DNA of 64,000 nucleotides from Liopterus haemorrhoidalis (GCA_963971575.1 OZ020622.1:11198279-11262278); one strand, 5' to 3'. Shown: positions 1-12,318, numbered from the stretch's first letter. Notes: a model not told the origin generated them from the letters alone. A program made the numbers and translations.

Positions 1-392
1 TTGTTTAAATTATTTTTTCAAAATTCTAATTATATTTTGGCAAATGTTGCATTTAATTTTTAAAAGCGTAAATTTAATAGCCAGTGGAAATTGTTTAAAT
101 TATAATTTAATTCTGTTTCAATGTACACGAAATCAGAGGGGCGGAACTTATAACAACCAATGGAAGCCATAGGCGCAATTTTGAAATTCTTAATGAACCT
201 TGCTATATAAAAAAAAAATACTGCACATATTTAGAAACCTAAATAATGGTATTAAGCGTTCGAATTAAAATTAACAAAAAAAATATTTTAATATAAAATT
301 TGTTTTCGCATCCAAAATAATCATCATTCACTTACTAAATACCTGCAAAACCCTGAAATATGTGAAAATTCACACTTCACATCAATTTTTTT
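1..392 (+). mobile_element. HINE (Helentron-like) 3' portion, cut by window edge
   Basis: This is the 3' end of the repeat family seen complete near 12.1, 38.7 and 40.5 kb. It shares the block running from the TTTTCAAAATTCTA region to the terminal hairpin GTGAAAATTCAC and the CACTTCACATCAA end. It also has the subterminal motif TACCTGCAAAACCCTG, the inverted partner of the family's 5' AGGGTTTTGTAGGTAT. No coding capacity is seen. The 5' part lies outside the window. The family assignment rests on shared structure with the full copies, not on a database match. Confidence 0.75.
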
Positions 393-1243
393 GAAATAAC
401 TTAATTGCAAGCGAACTGATAACAAATGAAACCAACAGGCTACTGTCTAACAAAATAGATACACAGATATATCACAAAGAGATCCCTAGGTGTAAGAGAA
501 GGTCAGGAACTTAAAATTGTTCCAAGGTACATTATGCTCAAGGTATAACAATGTCTCCTTTTATTACTTCGACACTTACAAATCTAGTAAAGCGTATCTA
601 GTTTATTTTAGGATTATATGATTAGCCTCTTGTAGCTCTGATAGCCTGAAATCTCCCAATCTCCCTTCAAGGTAGTGAATACTTAAAAAGTTGCATTAAT
701 TTTAAATGCAAACGTCTGTTAGCAGACGTCTTTAAAATTTAACTTTCCCTTGGTAGAAATGAAAATTTTACAGCAATTACTCGAAATTGCAGTCATAGAC
801 GACATTAGCAACAAATTCAATTAAACCATCTCACTTTAAAACTTGTGCTTCAGAATTTCCAGTTTAACCAATTACTTTAATACCAACTTAAATTACAAAA
901 AAATATCTCCAAGGGGTAAATATTTAGTGATAAATGTTAATATTTTAGGGTAAAAGTTTGTATTGACATACTATAATTGGGTGCGTTAAAGCTTCCTTTT
1001 AGGGAAACATTAAGCCTAATGCTTTGATACTGGAAGAGAAATCGATAACTGTGTACTAATCTTGGAAAAATGCTGAGCTGCATCGACGATTTGGAGTAAT
1101 ATAAATTCTTATACATTCAAAGGTTAGTATTTATCATATCTTTTTTGATAGATCACCTCAGAATAGATTTATAGATGTGCATTTACCAACTTATCAGCCT
1201 GCCTATCTACCTACCTGCCTACGTACCTATCTAGTTACTTGGG
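393..1243. other. AT-rich stretch, nothing recognised
   Basis: I see no open frame, repeat boundary or RNA structure I can support. A CTAC/CTGC-rich tetranucleotide patch (about 1197-1235) lies just before the hAT-type MITE. Confidence 0.4.
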
Positions 1244-1251
1244 TTTTGGTT

Positions 1252-2269
1252 AAGGATGGGAAAAAAACATCGATTTTTTACCATCGATGTTCAGATGGCG
1301 ATAGTATCGATAAAACATCTATGTCTACTAACGCTGTCGATGTTTAAACTTTAAAATTCAGAAACTAGAGCCGATGGAAACTTAAAATTTTTATTTTTAT
1401 TAAAATTACTACAAAAAATATAAGCGCCATCTATTGTAATATAACAATACTAATAGTATTAGTTCTTATTCTTCTTAGCAGTTAGCAGAATAAGAAAAAA
1501 ATAAAAAGAAACTTCTAATTTTTGCAAACAGTGAGAACGACCAACGACGGCAACACACTTGTTTCTTTTTGAGTTTTGTGTACACTTTCCCAGTTGTTAT
1601 TCCTCCAATCCCTGGAATTACTGTATTGGAAAATATAATTATAATTTATTTATTAATAAAACTATTATTAGGATTATTATATTGTAATGTTAGTGCAAAA
1701 TTAATATTAAGATTGCTATATTACTGTTAGAAAAAATGTAATATGTATTTATTTCAACTTAAAAAAGTAAAAAATAAATGTGTATATATGACAGTATGTT
1801 ATTTTTATGTTAAATAATATAAAATTAACATTAAGCTTACTATATTAGTATAATGTAAAAATAGTAGGTACAAATTAGAATTAATATATTGGGTATAATA
1901 ATGTTAATGTGATATTAATTACTATTAAAAAAGAATAATTCTATTTAAAAATCCAATAAAGTCTGTTCCTTTGGTTTAAGCGGAACTAGATTTTCAATTT
2001 TAGTTACTTTTACCGATTTATTGAAGCTTTTGACCATTTTTTCAGGAAAAGCCAACTTATATATATAAAAATAGCCAATGACAACTTACAAAAATGAAAA
2101 TTCCGGTTAGTTCCGCCTAATCGTTGATAATATAAATAAATAGCTTTTTTTAATATTAATAAAACATCGATGTATCAGAAACATCGATGTTTTTTCAACA
2201 TCGATAGTAAGCGCTGATGTTAACATCAATGTTAAACATCGATGTTTTGCCTTCGATGTACAACCCTAG
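1252..2269. mobile_element. hAT-type MITE with 8-bp TSD
   Basis: The direct repeat TTTTGGTT flanks this 1018-bp unit at 1244-1251 and 2270-2277, which fits the 8-bp duplications of hAT transposons. The ends are imperfect inverted repeats: GGATGGGAAAA on the left against AGGGTTGTACATCG read from the right. Both are followed by clustered ACATCGATG motifs that are complementary between the two arms. There is no transposase, so the element is non-autonomous. A smaller MITE sits inside it near 1959-2132, so this element is the older of the two. Confidence 0.7.
1959..2132. mobile_element. GGCGGAACTA-family MITE nested in hAT MITE
   Basis: The unit has the left arm GTCTGTTCCTTTGGTTTAAG plus CGGAACTAGATTTTC. 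The right arm GTTAGTTCCGCCTAA is its inverse. The same arms recur at 14830, 15329, 35646 and 42965. It begins after a TA dinucleotide; the far right end is degraded, so that boundary is approximate. It is about 170 bp and non-coding. Confidence 0.6.
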
Positions 2270-2277
2270 TTTTGGTT

Positions 2278-4243
2278 GGCTGCACATTCCCTTCTATTCC
2301 TATAAGAGACCAAATCTGGATGCGAAAATTTTGCCACGAATAGCACAGAGTTAATTATATGTAGAACCAGGTGTAGTGAGCCACTGATATGTTACTTTAA
2401 TATTGTACCATTTTTTATCAACTAGGTAGCGAGCCTGTGATATAAGTTTGGTCTCAAACTGAAATGAGATTCCTGACTAAAGGAATTCGGGTTCTAGGCG
2501 TGTGTTATCCAGGGTTCATAATTACGATATGTGAATTAAATGATATATATTAGTAATTACCAACCGACTGAACAGGCATCTTGTAATTAGTCTGGATCTT
2601 AGCTGTACACTAAAGGTGAAGGTTTACACATGTTAAGTAAGACGGTTTAAAATTAATGAATTTGATTTATTATAATATACTATTTATAAGACTAAGTTTG
2701 AAAGATAAAAATTTAGGTATTAAAATAACGAAAAAATAACAATAAACAGTATCGGATAGACCACCAGACTGCCGACACAGTACCTTTAAGAATTCAACAA
2801 CTTAAATGTTTACGCTAACCGGGCCGAATACTTTCTGGACCATCTTCAGAGAGAAGGATGTATTTATAAGGTATTTCATTACTCATTTCATTAGTAATGA
2901 TTTCATTACTCATTCAAATAATGCTTTCTGGATATTTATTTGTTTCAGATTTTTCTCTAATCTGTCCATTTTGTCTACACTTTGGACTCTATCTTGTTTT
3001 CAATTATTTCATTCCTGTCTGATCAACTAATATTCTAATATCTCAATTTTTTTTGATTCAGTGATAATCATCCAGCCATATTTTGTTCAATATTGATGAA
3101 TGTGAGATTTGAGTGTTGAAGTTTTGGTAGTTTCGAAGTTATCAGACTGGTGGCTTAAGGCAATTGCCTATCGTTTAAATAATTCCTACCCAAGTTTCAT
3201 TATAGAGTCGAATTCATCAATTCCTAAGGGACAAACTGCTTTTTACTCCTTGTCTACAAGTTCGAGCGTTGTTTGAAGTAGCAGACGTTGGATAATATAA
3301 AATTTTAATCAAGTGTTTAGATATTAATTGAATATTGGTGAGATATAGCAGTGTTTTGACAAAAAAAAAAAAAAAAAAACTGAGGTAATTGGAGAGTGCT
3401 AGAAGCTATTTGAAGATGTATTGGCCTATGAGAATTTATTCAAAAACAAATAAAAGACCTAATTTTTTTACATGTATTTCCCTCTTTTCTATTTCCATAC
3501 TTTTTACAAGTTTAAATCAGGGGTTCCAAACTTTTTTGGGAGCTACATTAAATCTTCCTTAGGCCTCATGAATTTGAGGACCAATGGTTAAAATCATAGT
3601 CTTGCATTCTAAAGTTAAATATTAATTTAAAAATCGCCCTTTTTATAATTAACAAAGTTATTGAAATAATAAACCCTGTTCTAAAAATGAGGCAGTAAAT
3701 TTTTAATGTCCTCGTTATATTTCATATTTTTATTTTAGTAATTCAAATATTTTTGGTTTAAATTTGGAAGCATAATGGATGACCTATTTCACGAGTAATA
3801 ACTTTAAAAATTTTAATGCTTCTTCGTGGAAAGATTTAAATTTTGATTATAAATAAAACATTGAATATATAAATAGTAATAAAGATTTTGATATTAACAA
3901 TGTAACAATAAAGTGAGTTTTCTATAACAATATGATAAATAAAAATAAACTTTAATATGTCAGCTGTCGCATTCAATGGTGCAAACTAAAGACAAACGGA
4001 ATACAGGAGCAGGAACGGACAGGAATACAGCGTGCCACACTACGTACTAACGCAATAAACGCAAATCCAGACGCTGTTACCTATGTAACGAACCAGTTAG
4101 TCCGCCCAGACAATACGTAACTTTTTTTTTTTTTATGGTTTGTTGTTGCAGGAGACTTTTGTTCAAAGTTATTACCTAATAACTTTGACAATTCCTTTAA
4201 CAATTTTTTTACCCTTCTTCCTAGAAATGCCCAGAAATACCTT
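2278..4243. other. AT-rich spacer with a hAT-like end and poly(A)
   Basis: No coding sequence is supported. A run of about 20 A lies near 3361. At about 3517 the sequence CAGGGGTTCCAAACTT resembles a hAT terminal repeat, but I cannot find its partner. ATTTCATTACTCATT is tandemly repeated near 2876-2915. Confidence 0.35.
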
Positions 4244-5055
4244 TGACGTACCGTAACATAGAGGCATCCTATGGCATATCGCAGACTGCAATACATTTGA
4301 TTTTACATAAACATTTAGCTGTGAAAACGAGCTGTTCCCGATGGATTCCGCATAATTTGACCGAAGCTCAAAAAAAGGCTCGTGTTGATTGGTGTGGAAG
4401 GATATGCTAAATAAATTCAACCTAGTACTGCGAAATCCGTATACAACGTTGTTACAGGTGACAAAACTTGGATTTATTCATGAACCGGAAACTAAGCAAC
4501 AATCCACTGTTTGAGTCTTCCAAGATAAACCGAAACCAACAAAAGTTGTTCGTTCACGAAGCACTTCCCAGAAAATCATTGCTTATTTCTTTGGTTGTGC
4601 TGGTCATGTCGCAACCATTCCTTTAGAGGATCAGAGAACAGTTATTGCTGAATGGTATACAACAATTTGTTTGCCAGAAGTCATCGCCAATATCAGCAAA
4701 ATTAACCAAAAACGTCGCATCATTCTTCATCATGACAATAGCTCCCACACAGCTTGTCAAACAATTGATTATTTGAAGGAGAAAAACATCGTATTAATGT
4801 CTCATTGCCCGTATTTTCCTGATTTATCCCCTAACGACTTTTTTTTTGTTCCCCAATGTCATCACCTCAAGAAGCTGTTGAAGCCTTCGAAACCCATGTT
4901 TTTGTGATGCCAACTTCAGAATGGAAAAATGTTTCAAAAAATGGTTTGAACCCATGTAAAAGTGTATAAATCTTAAAGGTGAATATTTTGAAAGGCAATA
5001 AAACATTTTGTTCCAAAATATTTTTTTCTTTTTTAGTTTTTGTAAAAACTTTTTT
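4244..5055 (+). pseudogene. mariner transposase pseudogene, copy 1 (5' truncated)
   Basis: This is the central and C-terminal part of a mariner transposase. The longest open piece, 4671-4907, shows the catalytic block with HHDN (second Asp) and PDLSPNDFF (third Asp, retained). These are the DD34D-type motifs of mariners. Upstream, 4246-4640 matches the second copy at 59.5-60.8 kb in inverted orientation but has stops and frameshifts. The N-terminal helix-turn-helix region present in the other copy is absent. A poly-T tract at about 4123 and unrelated sequence mark the 5' break. It is non-functional. Confidence 0.85.
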
Positions 5056-5614
5056 TTTTAATACAAAACTTTTCATCAGCGTGATGATTTGACCGGTCCT
5101 CTAATTTCTCTTTACTAATCCACTGTACACCTCTAAATAACTAAACAAAAGAGAAATCTTAATTCTGAAATTAATCTTAACCATGCAATCTTAAATTTTT
5201 TATTGAATTTCTTTACTATCGCATTTTTAAAGAATTCCTGAATAAAATAGATTGGATCACACTTTAAGCGTCAAATAAATATTTTAATAAACAAGGTTTC
5301 GTTTTTTCTGCGTCTCGTGTCAAGTTTAATACACATTCCTCCAGACTAACGCTTCCAAGCAGTTTATTAGAAAATTGCGCCTGTTGGTTGTAGGCTATGC
5401 AATCTGCACTACACACATGACAGGATGGTTGCTCAACCAGAAATTTCAACTCTCGAATGTGTTAACTAACATATTAGTTTATGTAATTGTTAAGTTAATT
5501 TAATATTTGAAATAATCGTTTGAAAAATTATTTTAATTACCGTAAAACGGGGTGAACTTGACGAGCTTTTAGGTTCAAATTTCCATATCTTTGTGAACGT
5601 TTTTAATTGTTTCA
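5056..5614. other. AT-rich spacer
   Basis: No gene or repeat boundary is supported between the mariner 3' end and the HINE start. Confidence 0.3.
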
Positions 5615-5783
5615 TTTTTAGAGTTTTGCAGCTATGACCAAAAAACCCTTATACCGTCATTTTGTCGTCTGTCTGTCTGTCTTATCTGTTCAGTAAAAAT
5701 TGTAGCCAAACGTCTAAACCTAGAGAGTTGAAATTTGGCATGCTTATACAACTCTTTGACCCGCATATAGAAAAAATACTAAT

Positions 5784-6903
5784 GGTGCGATTATGGTCCA
5801 AAATGTAAATCTTACAGAATTTAAGGCTAAATGAATCTTTAACTTCGACTATTAAATTATTTAAAATTTTGCTCTTATGGTCAACTAAATTTAAATACTT
5901 CAGCTACAGAATTGTTAGAGGCTAATTAAGTAACGTTCAACTGAGCATTGTCTGTCTCTGTCTGTGCGCATTGAATAAAGAGAGAAAGCAATAGTAAAGA
6001 CATGCTAATTTAGTGTTATTAGTGCTGGCTGTCAGAACATATAACGTGATATAACCAAAAACTGAAAATCTTTATTTATTGAAAAAACATAAAAATACAT
6101 AGTAAAATGAATTCAAAGTACATGATTTATTATACCATGTTTACAATATTTACCCAAAAATAATAAATAGTAAAAGTATAATTTTAAGATAAAAATGTAT
6201 GTTTATAGGTAATTTTCATATAAAATAATACACATGGCGTAAGCGATTCGTAATGAGCCTGCATACTTGGTTTATAGCTTTGCTTAAACTACTCTGGCTC
6301 ATGCAATTAAAAATGGAGTTCCCCACAGCTTTTTGGTCAGAACCAGTTGCCAAAAAGTTGATAGTTCCTAACACTTTAAGATGTAGTGGAAGTTCGTCTT
6401 GCCTTATAGGTTGTCTATTATATAGTGGTTGCAAAATTTCGTAGAAAATCATTTCTTTTGACAGCCGAATAAAAATTCTAAAACTCTCATAAGCCATTTC
6501 AAATGGATTTTCTGTGTCTCTTATAAATATTCGTTCTATGCGAAGATTGTTCCTATAAATACATAGTACAAATTTTTGATAATTTATAATGTTTATAAAT
6601 TTATCTTTTATTACCTGTTGTCATCTTCTTCGGCAATTAAATGAACTAAAACATGGATCAATTCCCTTTTCTTGTAAATAAAAATGTTTAACTTTAATTT
6701 TCGGGAAATGTTACAGTCTGATCCAGTGTCAAACACAACCTCAAATTTAGCGCTATGGAGAGATATATCTGACTGTAGCTTAAAGAAAAATTTAAGGATT
6801 TATTTAACGTTAAATGGTGACCGTAATTGCACTTCACGCTAAAGCCTGTGATCTTCACATTTAAAGAGCTTAAATATTTAACTAAAATGATCATAATCGC
6901 AAC
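5784..6903 (-). mobile_element. PIF/Harbinger-like transposon remnant
   Basis: This insertion of about 1.1 kb interrupts the HINE. Its ends are inverted repeats: GGTGCGATTATGGTC on the left against GTTGCGATTATGATC read from the right. It encodes a HARBI1-like fragment on the minus strand. The exact target duplication is not clear because flanking bases have diverged. The rest is AT-rich and non-coding, so the element is internally deleted. Confidence 0.65.
6216..6497 (-). pseudogene. HARBI1-like (PIF/Harbinger) nuclease fragment
   Basis: The 93-residue frame resembles the N-terminal part of Harbinger nucleases. It has an FRLSK-like block (FIRLSKEM), an LP..LKVLGTINFLATGS block, then VGN and a QSSLSKAI block, the usual FLATGS...SQSSVSR order. 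The catalytic DDE core is not seen; the frame ends about where it should begin. It lies inside TIRs, which supports the family call. It is a truncated, non-functional remnant. Confidence 0.7.
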
Positions 6904-7073
6904 ATAAAACATGTAAAAAACATATCCCCCTAAAAATATAAACAAATGAAAGCCCTTAGTACGTTGATTAATGATCAGAATTTTGTTTTTGCAAAATAAA
7001 TTATTTTAATGCGATTTGGCCAAAATTGTAAGAAAAACATTTGTCTCCATACCCTGTAGCCCAGATGGTTTAA

Positions 7074-7833
7074 GGCTGCGTATAACCCCTAGAGGTTACC
7101 AATTTCTTATACAAAACTAACAATCTGAAATAAAATTAGTATTAAGTTATACATCAAATCTTGCACCGAATTTTTATCTATCTAATAAGATATTTTTAAT
7201 TGTAGAAATATTTATTGTAAAAATATTATCGCTCAATAACTTAATAATTGACATCAGCAACATTGTTCTGTAATTTTTTAAATCTATTTATGGGTTTCAA
7301 ATAATTTTTATATTTATATAGTTTTGTGTAGATATGTTCAAATAATACGTCAACATTTTTTTCGACTTGATTACTTATAGTTTATAACCCTCGTCGAAAA
7401 ATATTATACTTGATGATAATGGAATGCCACTTGGTACACGTATTCTTCACAAAAATTAAATCATTTTTACCTGTTACACCTATTTTCAGAACCGCGGCAG
7501 ATTCAAGATGGCGGAAAATATAGACTACCAAGTACAATAACTATAAGTAGTTTTCACAATAGAACATAATAGCTAAAACCCTTTTGTAGAATGAAGCTTT
7601 AGCTACAATTTGCCGCATCGTACGCAAATATGCGTTGATTGGTTTACAAGATGGCGTCTATAATGCAATTTGCTTAATTACAATTACATGACAGTTTTTT
7701 CTCAAATTTAAAATATCCTATTAGATAGATAAAAATTCGCTGCGAATTTTGATATATAGATTGTTATTAATTTTATTTCCGATTATTAGTTTTGTATAAG
7801 AAACTATAGGGAACTATAGGGTTGTGCGCCGCC
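7074..7833. mobile_element. 760-bp MITE with TTAA target duplication
   Basis: TTAA at 7070-7073 and 7834-7837 flanks the unit, and removing one copy rejoins the HINE sequence GATGGTTTAAACTAA. Terminal inverted repeats of about 45 bp run from GGCTGCGTATAACCCC inward to TTCTTATACAAAACTAA, with an imperfect inverse at the right end (TTAGTTTTGTATAAGAA to GCGCCGCC). Further internal complementarity (ATCTATCTAATAAGATAT against ATCCTATTAGATAGAT) makes it foldback-like. TTAA is the piggyBac signature. No transposase is present. Confidence 0.8.
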
Positions 7834-7949
7834 TTAAACTAAAAATCTGAAAAAATTCTAAGTAATGTACATTGGTGTGAACCGGAATAGTACAACAGGA
7901 ATTTTTGATCAGATTATGTTTTCGGAAAATAATACATAAGTGATCATGA

Positions 7950-8573
7950 TCGTATTAGTCAAGTTCACTCCCATTTTTCAGGAATTTTGCATAATTTCAT
8001 GTAATGAAAAAAACTGTCTACTCAGGTAGTATTTTGTAAACCCAGAATTATTTAATACTACTTAGTAACATTTTTACCTCTATCATTAGTTTATATTTTA
8101 CTTAAAAATATAGCGAATATTTTAATCTCCATCATGACCTGAATTCATCTTTTTTATATTTTAATATTTCTCTTTTATCATAGCAATCCATCTTTTAACT
8201 TTTTTTTTTTTAAAGAAAAGAATTCAAGGAACGTTCTTTTTAATTTTTCCTGCATCAGATGTAACGAGACAGCTACTATACTATCCGTTTCAAACGTCAC
8301 AAGCAGATTTCAACATTCCATTGGATGGTAAACTCTCCAAGATAAGAATATAGATTCATTGATTGCTTACAGATAACTACGCAAAAGAATATAACGGTGA
8401 ATGAAAATGAAAATTTATGAAATGAGAAATCTTTAGAACATGTTTTACTGTAAATACACTCACAAAGTTTTCAGTGAAATTCAATATGTTCAAATAAATT
8501 TTAATTTAATTTTAGTACATAATATATAGATTCCTTTTAAACAATCAGTTTTTGAAATGACCACATCTGGCCG
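7950..8573. other. AT-rich spacer
   Basis: I see no gene, repeat or RNA structure that I can support here. Confidence 0.3.
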
Positions 8574-8576
8574 TTA

Positions 8577-9178
8577 TACCCTTTTCACACTAGATCTTTA
8601 AGACGAGTGAACTTAAAGTTCAGCGATGTTTAAGATCGGTATGCTTTCACACTTGATGTTTAAATCTCTGGTGCTGTCATCAGCTACAGTAATTTTGTCC
8701 TGAAGTTACAGTCATGAAATTACCAGTTTTGAACTGTCTGCGCAGACGCACATTTTGAATTATTATAAACAATTAAGGATATTTCATTTCATTCTACAAT
8801 AAAGGCACTACAATAAAGAATATATTACACCTGTATTAACATGTAAGTCGATACATTTTATCTCAATTATTGTAGCTCTGTATTTTATTAAACACATTAT
8901 TAAAATAAATAATTTTATTATAACAACAAGTATAAACTTCTTATAACGTCGATATAATACAGTATTCTTGTTTATGATAATATAAAATGTTGACAGCACA
9001 AATTCAAGGAGTATTTTTTTATAATAGAAATTAAGTTGGCAATGCGTACGAAGTTTAAGACGCAGATCTCTGTCTTAAACATCGGTTGTGTTTAGACGAG
9101 GCCGTACGGTTTCACATTAACGTTTAAAGATACATTCACTTTAACATCCGATCTTAAAGATCTAGTGTGAAAAGGGTA
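8577..9178. mobile_element. 602-bp MITE, TACCCTTTTC termini, TTA TSD
   Basis: It starts TACCCTTTTCACACTAGATC and ends with the inverse GATCTAGTGTGAAAAGGGTA. It is flanked by TTA at 8574-8576 and 9179-9181. Each arm contains further complementary blocks (AACTTAAAGTTCA, GATGTTTAA). A sister copy in opposite orientation is at 39786-40384. The 3-bp duplications and palindromic arms suggest a PIF/Harbinger- or ISL2EU-like non-autonomous element. No coding sequence is supported; a short minus frame near 8808-8999 is AT-rich chance. Confidence 0.85.
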
Positions 9179-9359
9179 TTACAAAGCTCTTAAGACTCTG
9201 CGGTCACCTGTCAATAGAATAATGAAGGATTTCTACAGCAAAATTCTCCGCTCTGCATCAAGCACCGTTTTAAATTAGCTATATTAAGGTGTATTTTCTT
9301 GTCCTGAAGAACGAACTACAATTTCTAGTCCAGAAGGTTGCGGTTAGAGCTGTTAGATC

Positions 9360-9420
9360 AGCGTTCTTCAACCCGTGGTCCGCAGATTGGTGCCGGTCCG
9401 CAGAAAATTCCTGCCGGTCG
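9360..9420 (+). mobile_element. hAT-like terminal fragment
   Basis: CAGCGTTCTTCAACCCGTGG followed by TCCGCAG resembles the CAG..GTTCTTAAAC..GTGGTCC ends of hAT elements. A related end in the same orientation is at about 10655. No matching opposite end or 8-bp duplication was found. Confidence 0.4.
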
Positions 9421-9426
9421 GCGAAA

Positions 9427-10560
9427 TGGTTCTAGGCAACTAACCTCCGGGACACTAACCCCCGGGACATTAACCCCCCGTCAATAACCCCTGAGACATT
9501 AACCCCCCGTCAACAACCCCCGTGCCATTAGCCCCCCGTACCAATAACCCCCGGACTATTAACCCCCTGACAATTGATTAATATTTTAAATGTTTATTTT
9601 TATTTAAAATTTGAACATTTGAAATTAGAACAAAATTGAACAAATGTAATTTTTATTTATAAAATGTAAAATTTTGTGAGAAAAACACATCTTAGAAAAC
9701 TAGACAATTGGACAATGGACAAAATCAATTTTTCTCAAAAATGGCTTTAACGATTTTGATTAATTTTTTTTGTGTGAATGTCAGTTAAGGGATGTAATAA
9801 TACGCCCTTACAATATTTTCAAAAATTCATAGGGGCCCAATGGAGAATTTTTTATTGAAAATTGTATTCTTTCTGAGCCTTAAATGGAATTTAAATATTT
9901 TTAATAATGTTTTGGTTTACAATTTCGAATTGATGGCTTTTTTTCGATATTATTTGAGTTTTAAAAATTCAAGGTGGAAGACATTTTTTCAGATTAATGT
10001 ATAAAAATCGATTTTTCTTTTCTCAACTATCAAGTTACGTAAGTATAAAACAAATTAATTTAAGATATTATTATTATATTTATTTTACAGCAAATTGCCA
10101 AAATTCTTTACAAATAAATGTATGTACTCAGAATACAGAATAAATATAAGAACAGAAAATAACAATAGAACAAAATACAAAAAAGAGAAAAAACAAAAAA
10201 CAAAAAATAAAATGTTATAAATAATATAATATTAAAACAAATACTAACAAATTTATTTTTAAGGGAACTATTTATTTTATATATTCGATACGAAGAAATT
10301 TGTCAACTTTTGTTGACCACTAGTTATTCTTAACTTTTAATTACACTAATTCTTACCAATTATTAGTTTTCGTGATTACTAATATGATATTTCTCTAACT
10401 TAACTATCTTACTAAATGTTGTACCATTGCATTATTATTTACACTATTGCATAAACTCTCAATAATACCTCTCAATAATAACACTCTTTATTGAATAGTT
10501 TACATCATTAGAAACCCGAGGGTTAATGGCCCGGGGGTTAATGGCACGGTTAATGGGGTT
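9427..10560. mobile_element. Element with GC-rich tandem-repeat arms in inverted orientation
   Basis: The left arm (about 9436-9570) is a tandem of roughly 15-25-bp units of the type CATTAACCCCCCGTCAATAA. The right arm (about 10515-10560) carries the inverse motif, GGGTTAATGGCCCGGGGG. The roughly 0.9 kb between them is AT-rich and non-coding. This resembles a DNA element with subterminal repeats, but no target duplication could be fixed, so the boundaries are approximate. Confidence 0.45.
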
Positions 10561-10653
10561 TTTTTTACAATAAAGTCTTTTCTGAAAGAAAAAAAAAACG
10601 GACCGAATTAATTCACACACCGAATAATATTATTATGTATTATGTTCTTTAAC

Positions 10654-10690
10654 AGCGGTTCTTAAACTGTGGTCCACGAAACAATTTTGA
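10654..10690 (+). mobile_element. hAT-like terminal fragment
   Basis: CAGCGGTTCTTAAACTGTGG followed by TCCACG is a typical hAT-like left end. What follows is AT-rich, and the right end is not recognised. Confidence 0.4.
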
Positions 10691-11135
10691 CGTTAACTTT
10701 ACATCCCCCAACTTTTCACTTTTATTCAAATAACTGATTTAATAAAAATCCTACATGGTCAAGAAATTTTGTATTTGTTGTTATCTAACTATTTGTTGTC
10801 TTTAGTTATTAATATAACTAAACAATAATTAGTAAAAAATTATTTTTATTCAACTGCAAATTATTTACAGAAAACATATTATAAGATCTATTTTGACCAA
10901 TATTTGACTAAGAAAATGTTGGTATGAGTTTAACTTATTATAATTTGTAACTTTTTTATTGTTTTTACTACTATTTTTATTAATTTTATGCTTTTTATTC
11001 TATATGCTAGTGAAAATGAACATCTCTATAAATGCGCAAGACCATTAATTAAAATAACCTAATACGATGACGAGTATGACATAAGAATTTTATTTAATAC
11101 CCATATTAATTTCGTCAAGAACTTTCCTTCGATTC

Positions 11136-11138
<3 letters not shown>

Positions 11139-11172
<34 letters not shown>
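11139..11172. repeat. (TA)n microsatellite
   Basis: About 17 TA dinucleotides. Confidence 0.9.
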
Positions 11173-11174
<2 letters not shown>

Positions 11175-11770
11175 GTCTTTAAACATCTTATGAAATATCA
11201 CTAAAAACTTGTGACTTTAGTTATGGTAAGACAAGGTATGTACAAGATATGTTTATTAAAATTCAGTGTATGTATTTTTTATATTATCGTTGATAAAATC
11301 TTAGTGAAATATTTCTTTGAACATTCACGAAAAGTGCAGCATTAACCTAGTTAAATGTGATTACTTAAGCTGTCACCCTTGTGCATCGTTCCTGACACAC
11401 ATACAAACATAGACACACACTGATTTGTGGCACTCTCACAACTGAGAGTGGTGGCGCTGACATTTCTTACGATTTTAAGTTTCCGTCCTCTGAATTCTGA
11501 GTGGCTCGAGATGTTTGTCTGTTTCATTCGTTTATTTTTATGCAGATGTGGGAATGCTGTCATTTGAGAAATGTGATTTAGGGAAGAAAATTTTAGATTT
11601 TCCTAGAAAAAATTCTATTTCTATTCATGGGATTTTGATTCAAGGCTACAAGGTTTTAGAACTAGGAAATATATTTTTAGGATTTTGTAGAAATATCCAA
11701 AATATCGAAGAAGTATTGCGGCAAATAGAAGAGGTACTATGTCTGTGAAGAATGTTGCAGAAAAGAAGAG

Positions 11771-11986
11771 ATGTTTGGGTTGGATATTATAAGATACGAA
11801 GGACTGGTGAAAATGCTACTGGAAGGAACAGTTGAGGAAAATAATAGTAGGCATAGACCAAGACTAGAGTATATGAAACCGATAATGGAAGTTATGAATT
11901 GTAACACTGACGTGAAACTAAAAAGATTGACTGAGAACAGGGAACCATGGAGAAAAGCGCCAAACCAACCTATGGGCTTAAGATAG
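11771..11986 (+). pseudogene. LINE endonuclease-reverse transcriptase C-terminal scrap
   Basis: A 71-residue frame has the C-terminal tail style of insect endonuclease/reverse-transcriptase LINEs: an IIRYEGLVKMLLEG block, then a basic HRPRLEYMKPIMEVM block, then RLTENREPWRKAPNQ. Upstream sequence (about 11515-11750) is open in one frame but unrecognised. There are no catalytic motifs. It probably derives from an old 5'-truncated copy. Confidence 0.6.
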
Positions 11987-12160
11987 AGAGACCTATTATT
12001 AAGTTATTGAGCAATAACATTTTTACAATAATCTTTTCTACAATCAAAAATATCCTATTAGATATATAAAAATTCTGTGCAAAATTTGATGTATAGTGTC
12101 ACTAATTTTATTTCAGTTTTTAGGGTTTTGTAGGTATGACCCTTATACCGTCATTTTGTC

Positions 12161-12318
<158 letters not shown>

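Larger units (their letters stand above)
5615..7945 (+). mobile_element. HINE split by two later insertions
   Basis: Three collinear HINE blocks are seen: 5615-5781 (5' end with a short GTCT run and the GTTGAAATTTGGCATGC block), 6903-7069 (CATATCCCCCTAAAAATA through CCTGTAGCCCAGATGG) and 7838 to about 7945 (ACTAAAAATCTGAAAA through TTTTTGATCAGATT). The first gap holds a PIF/Harbinger remnant and the second a TTAA-flanked MITE. The 3' third, including the tRNA-like module and the terminal hairpin, is missing. Confidence 0.75.

Noticed and set aside
2757..3155. Possible TIR element (GACCACCAGACTG vs inverse of CAGACTGGTGG)
   Set aside because: Only a short match in the middle of unrelated sequence; no target duplication or second copy.
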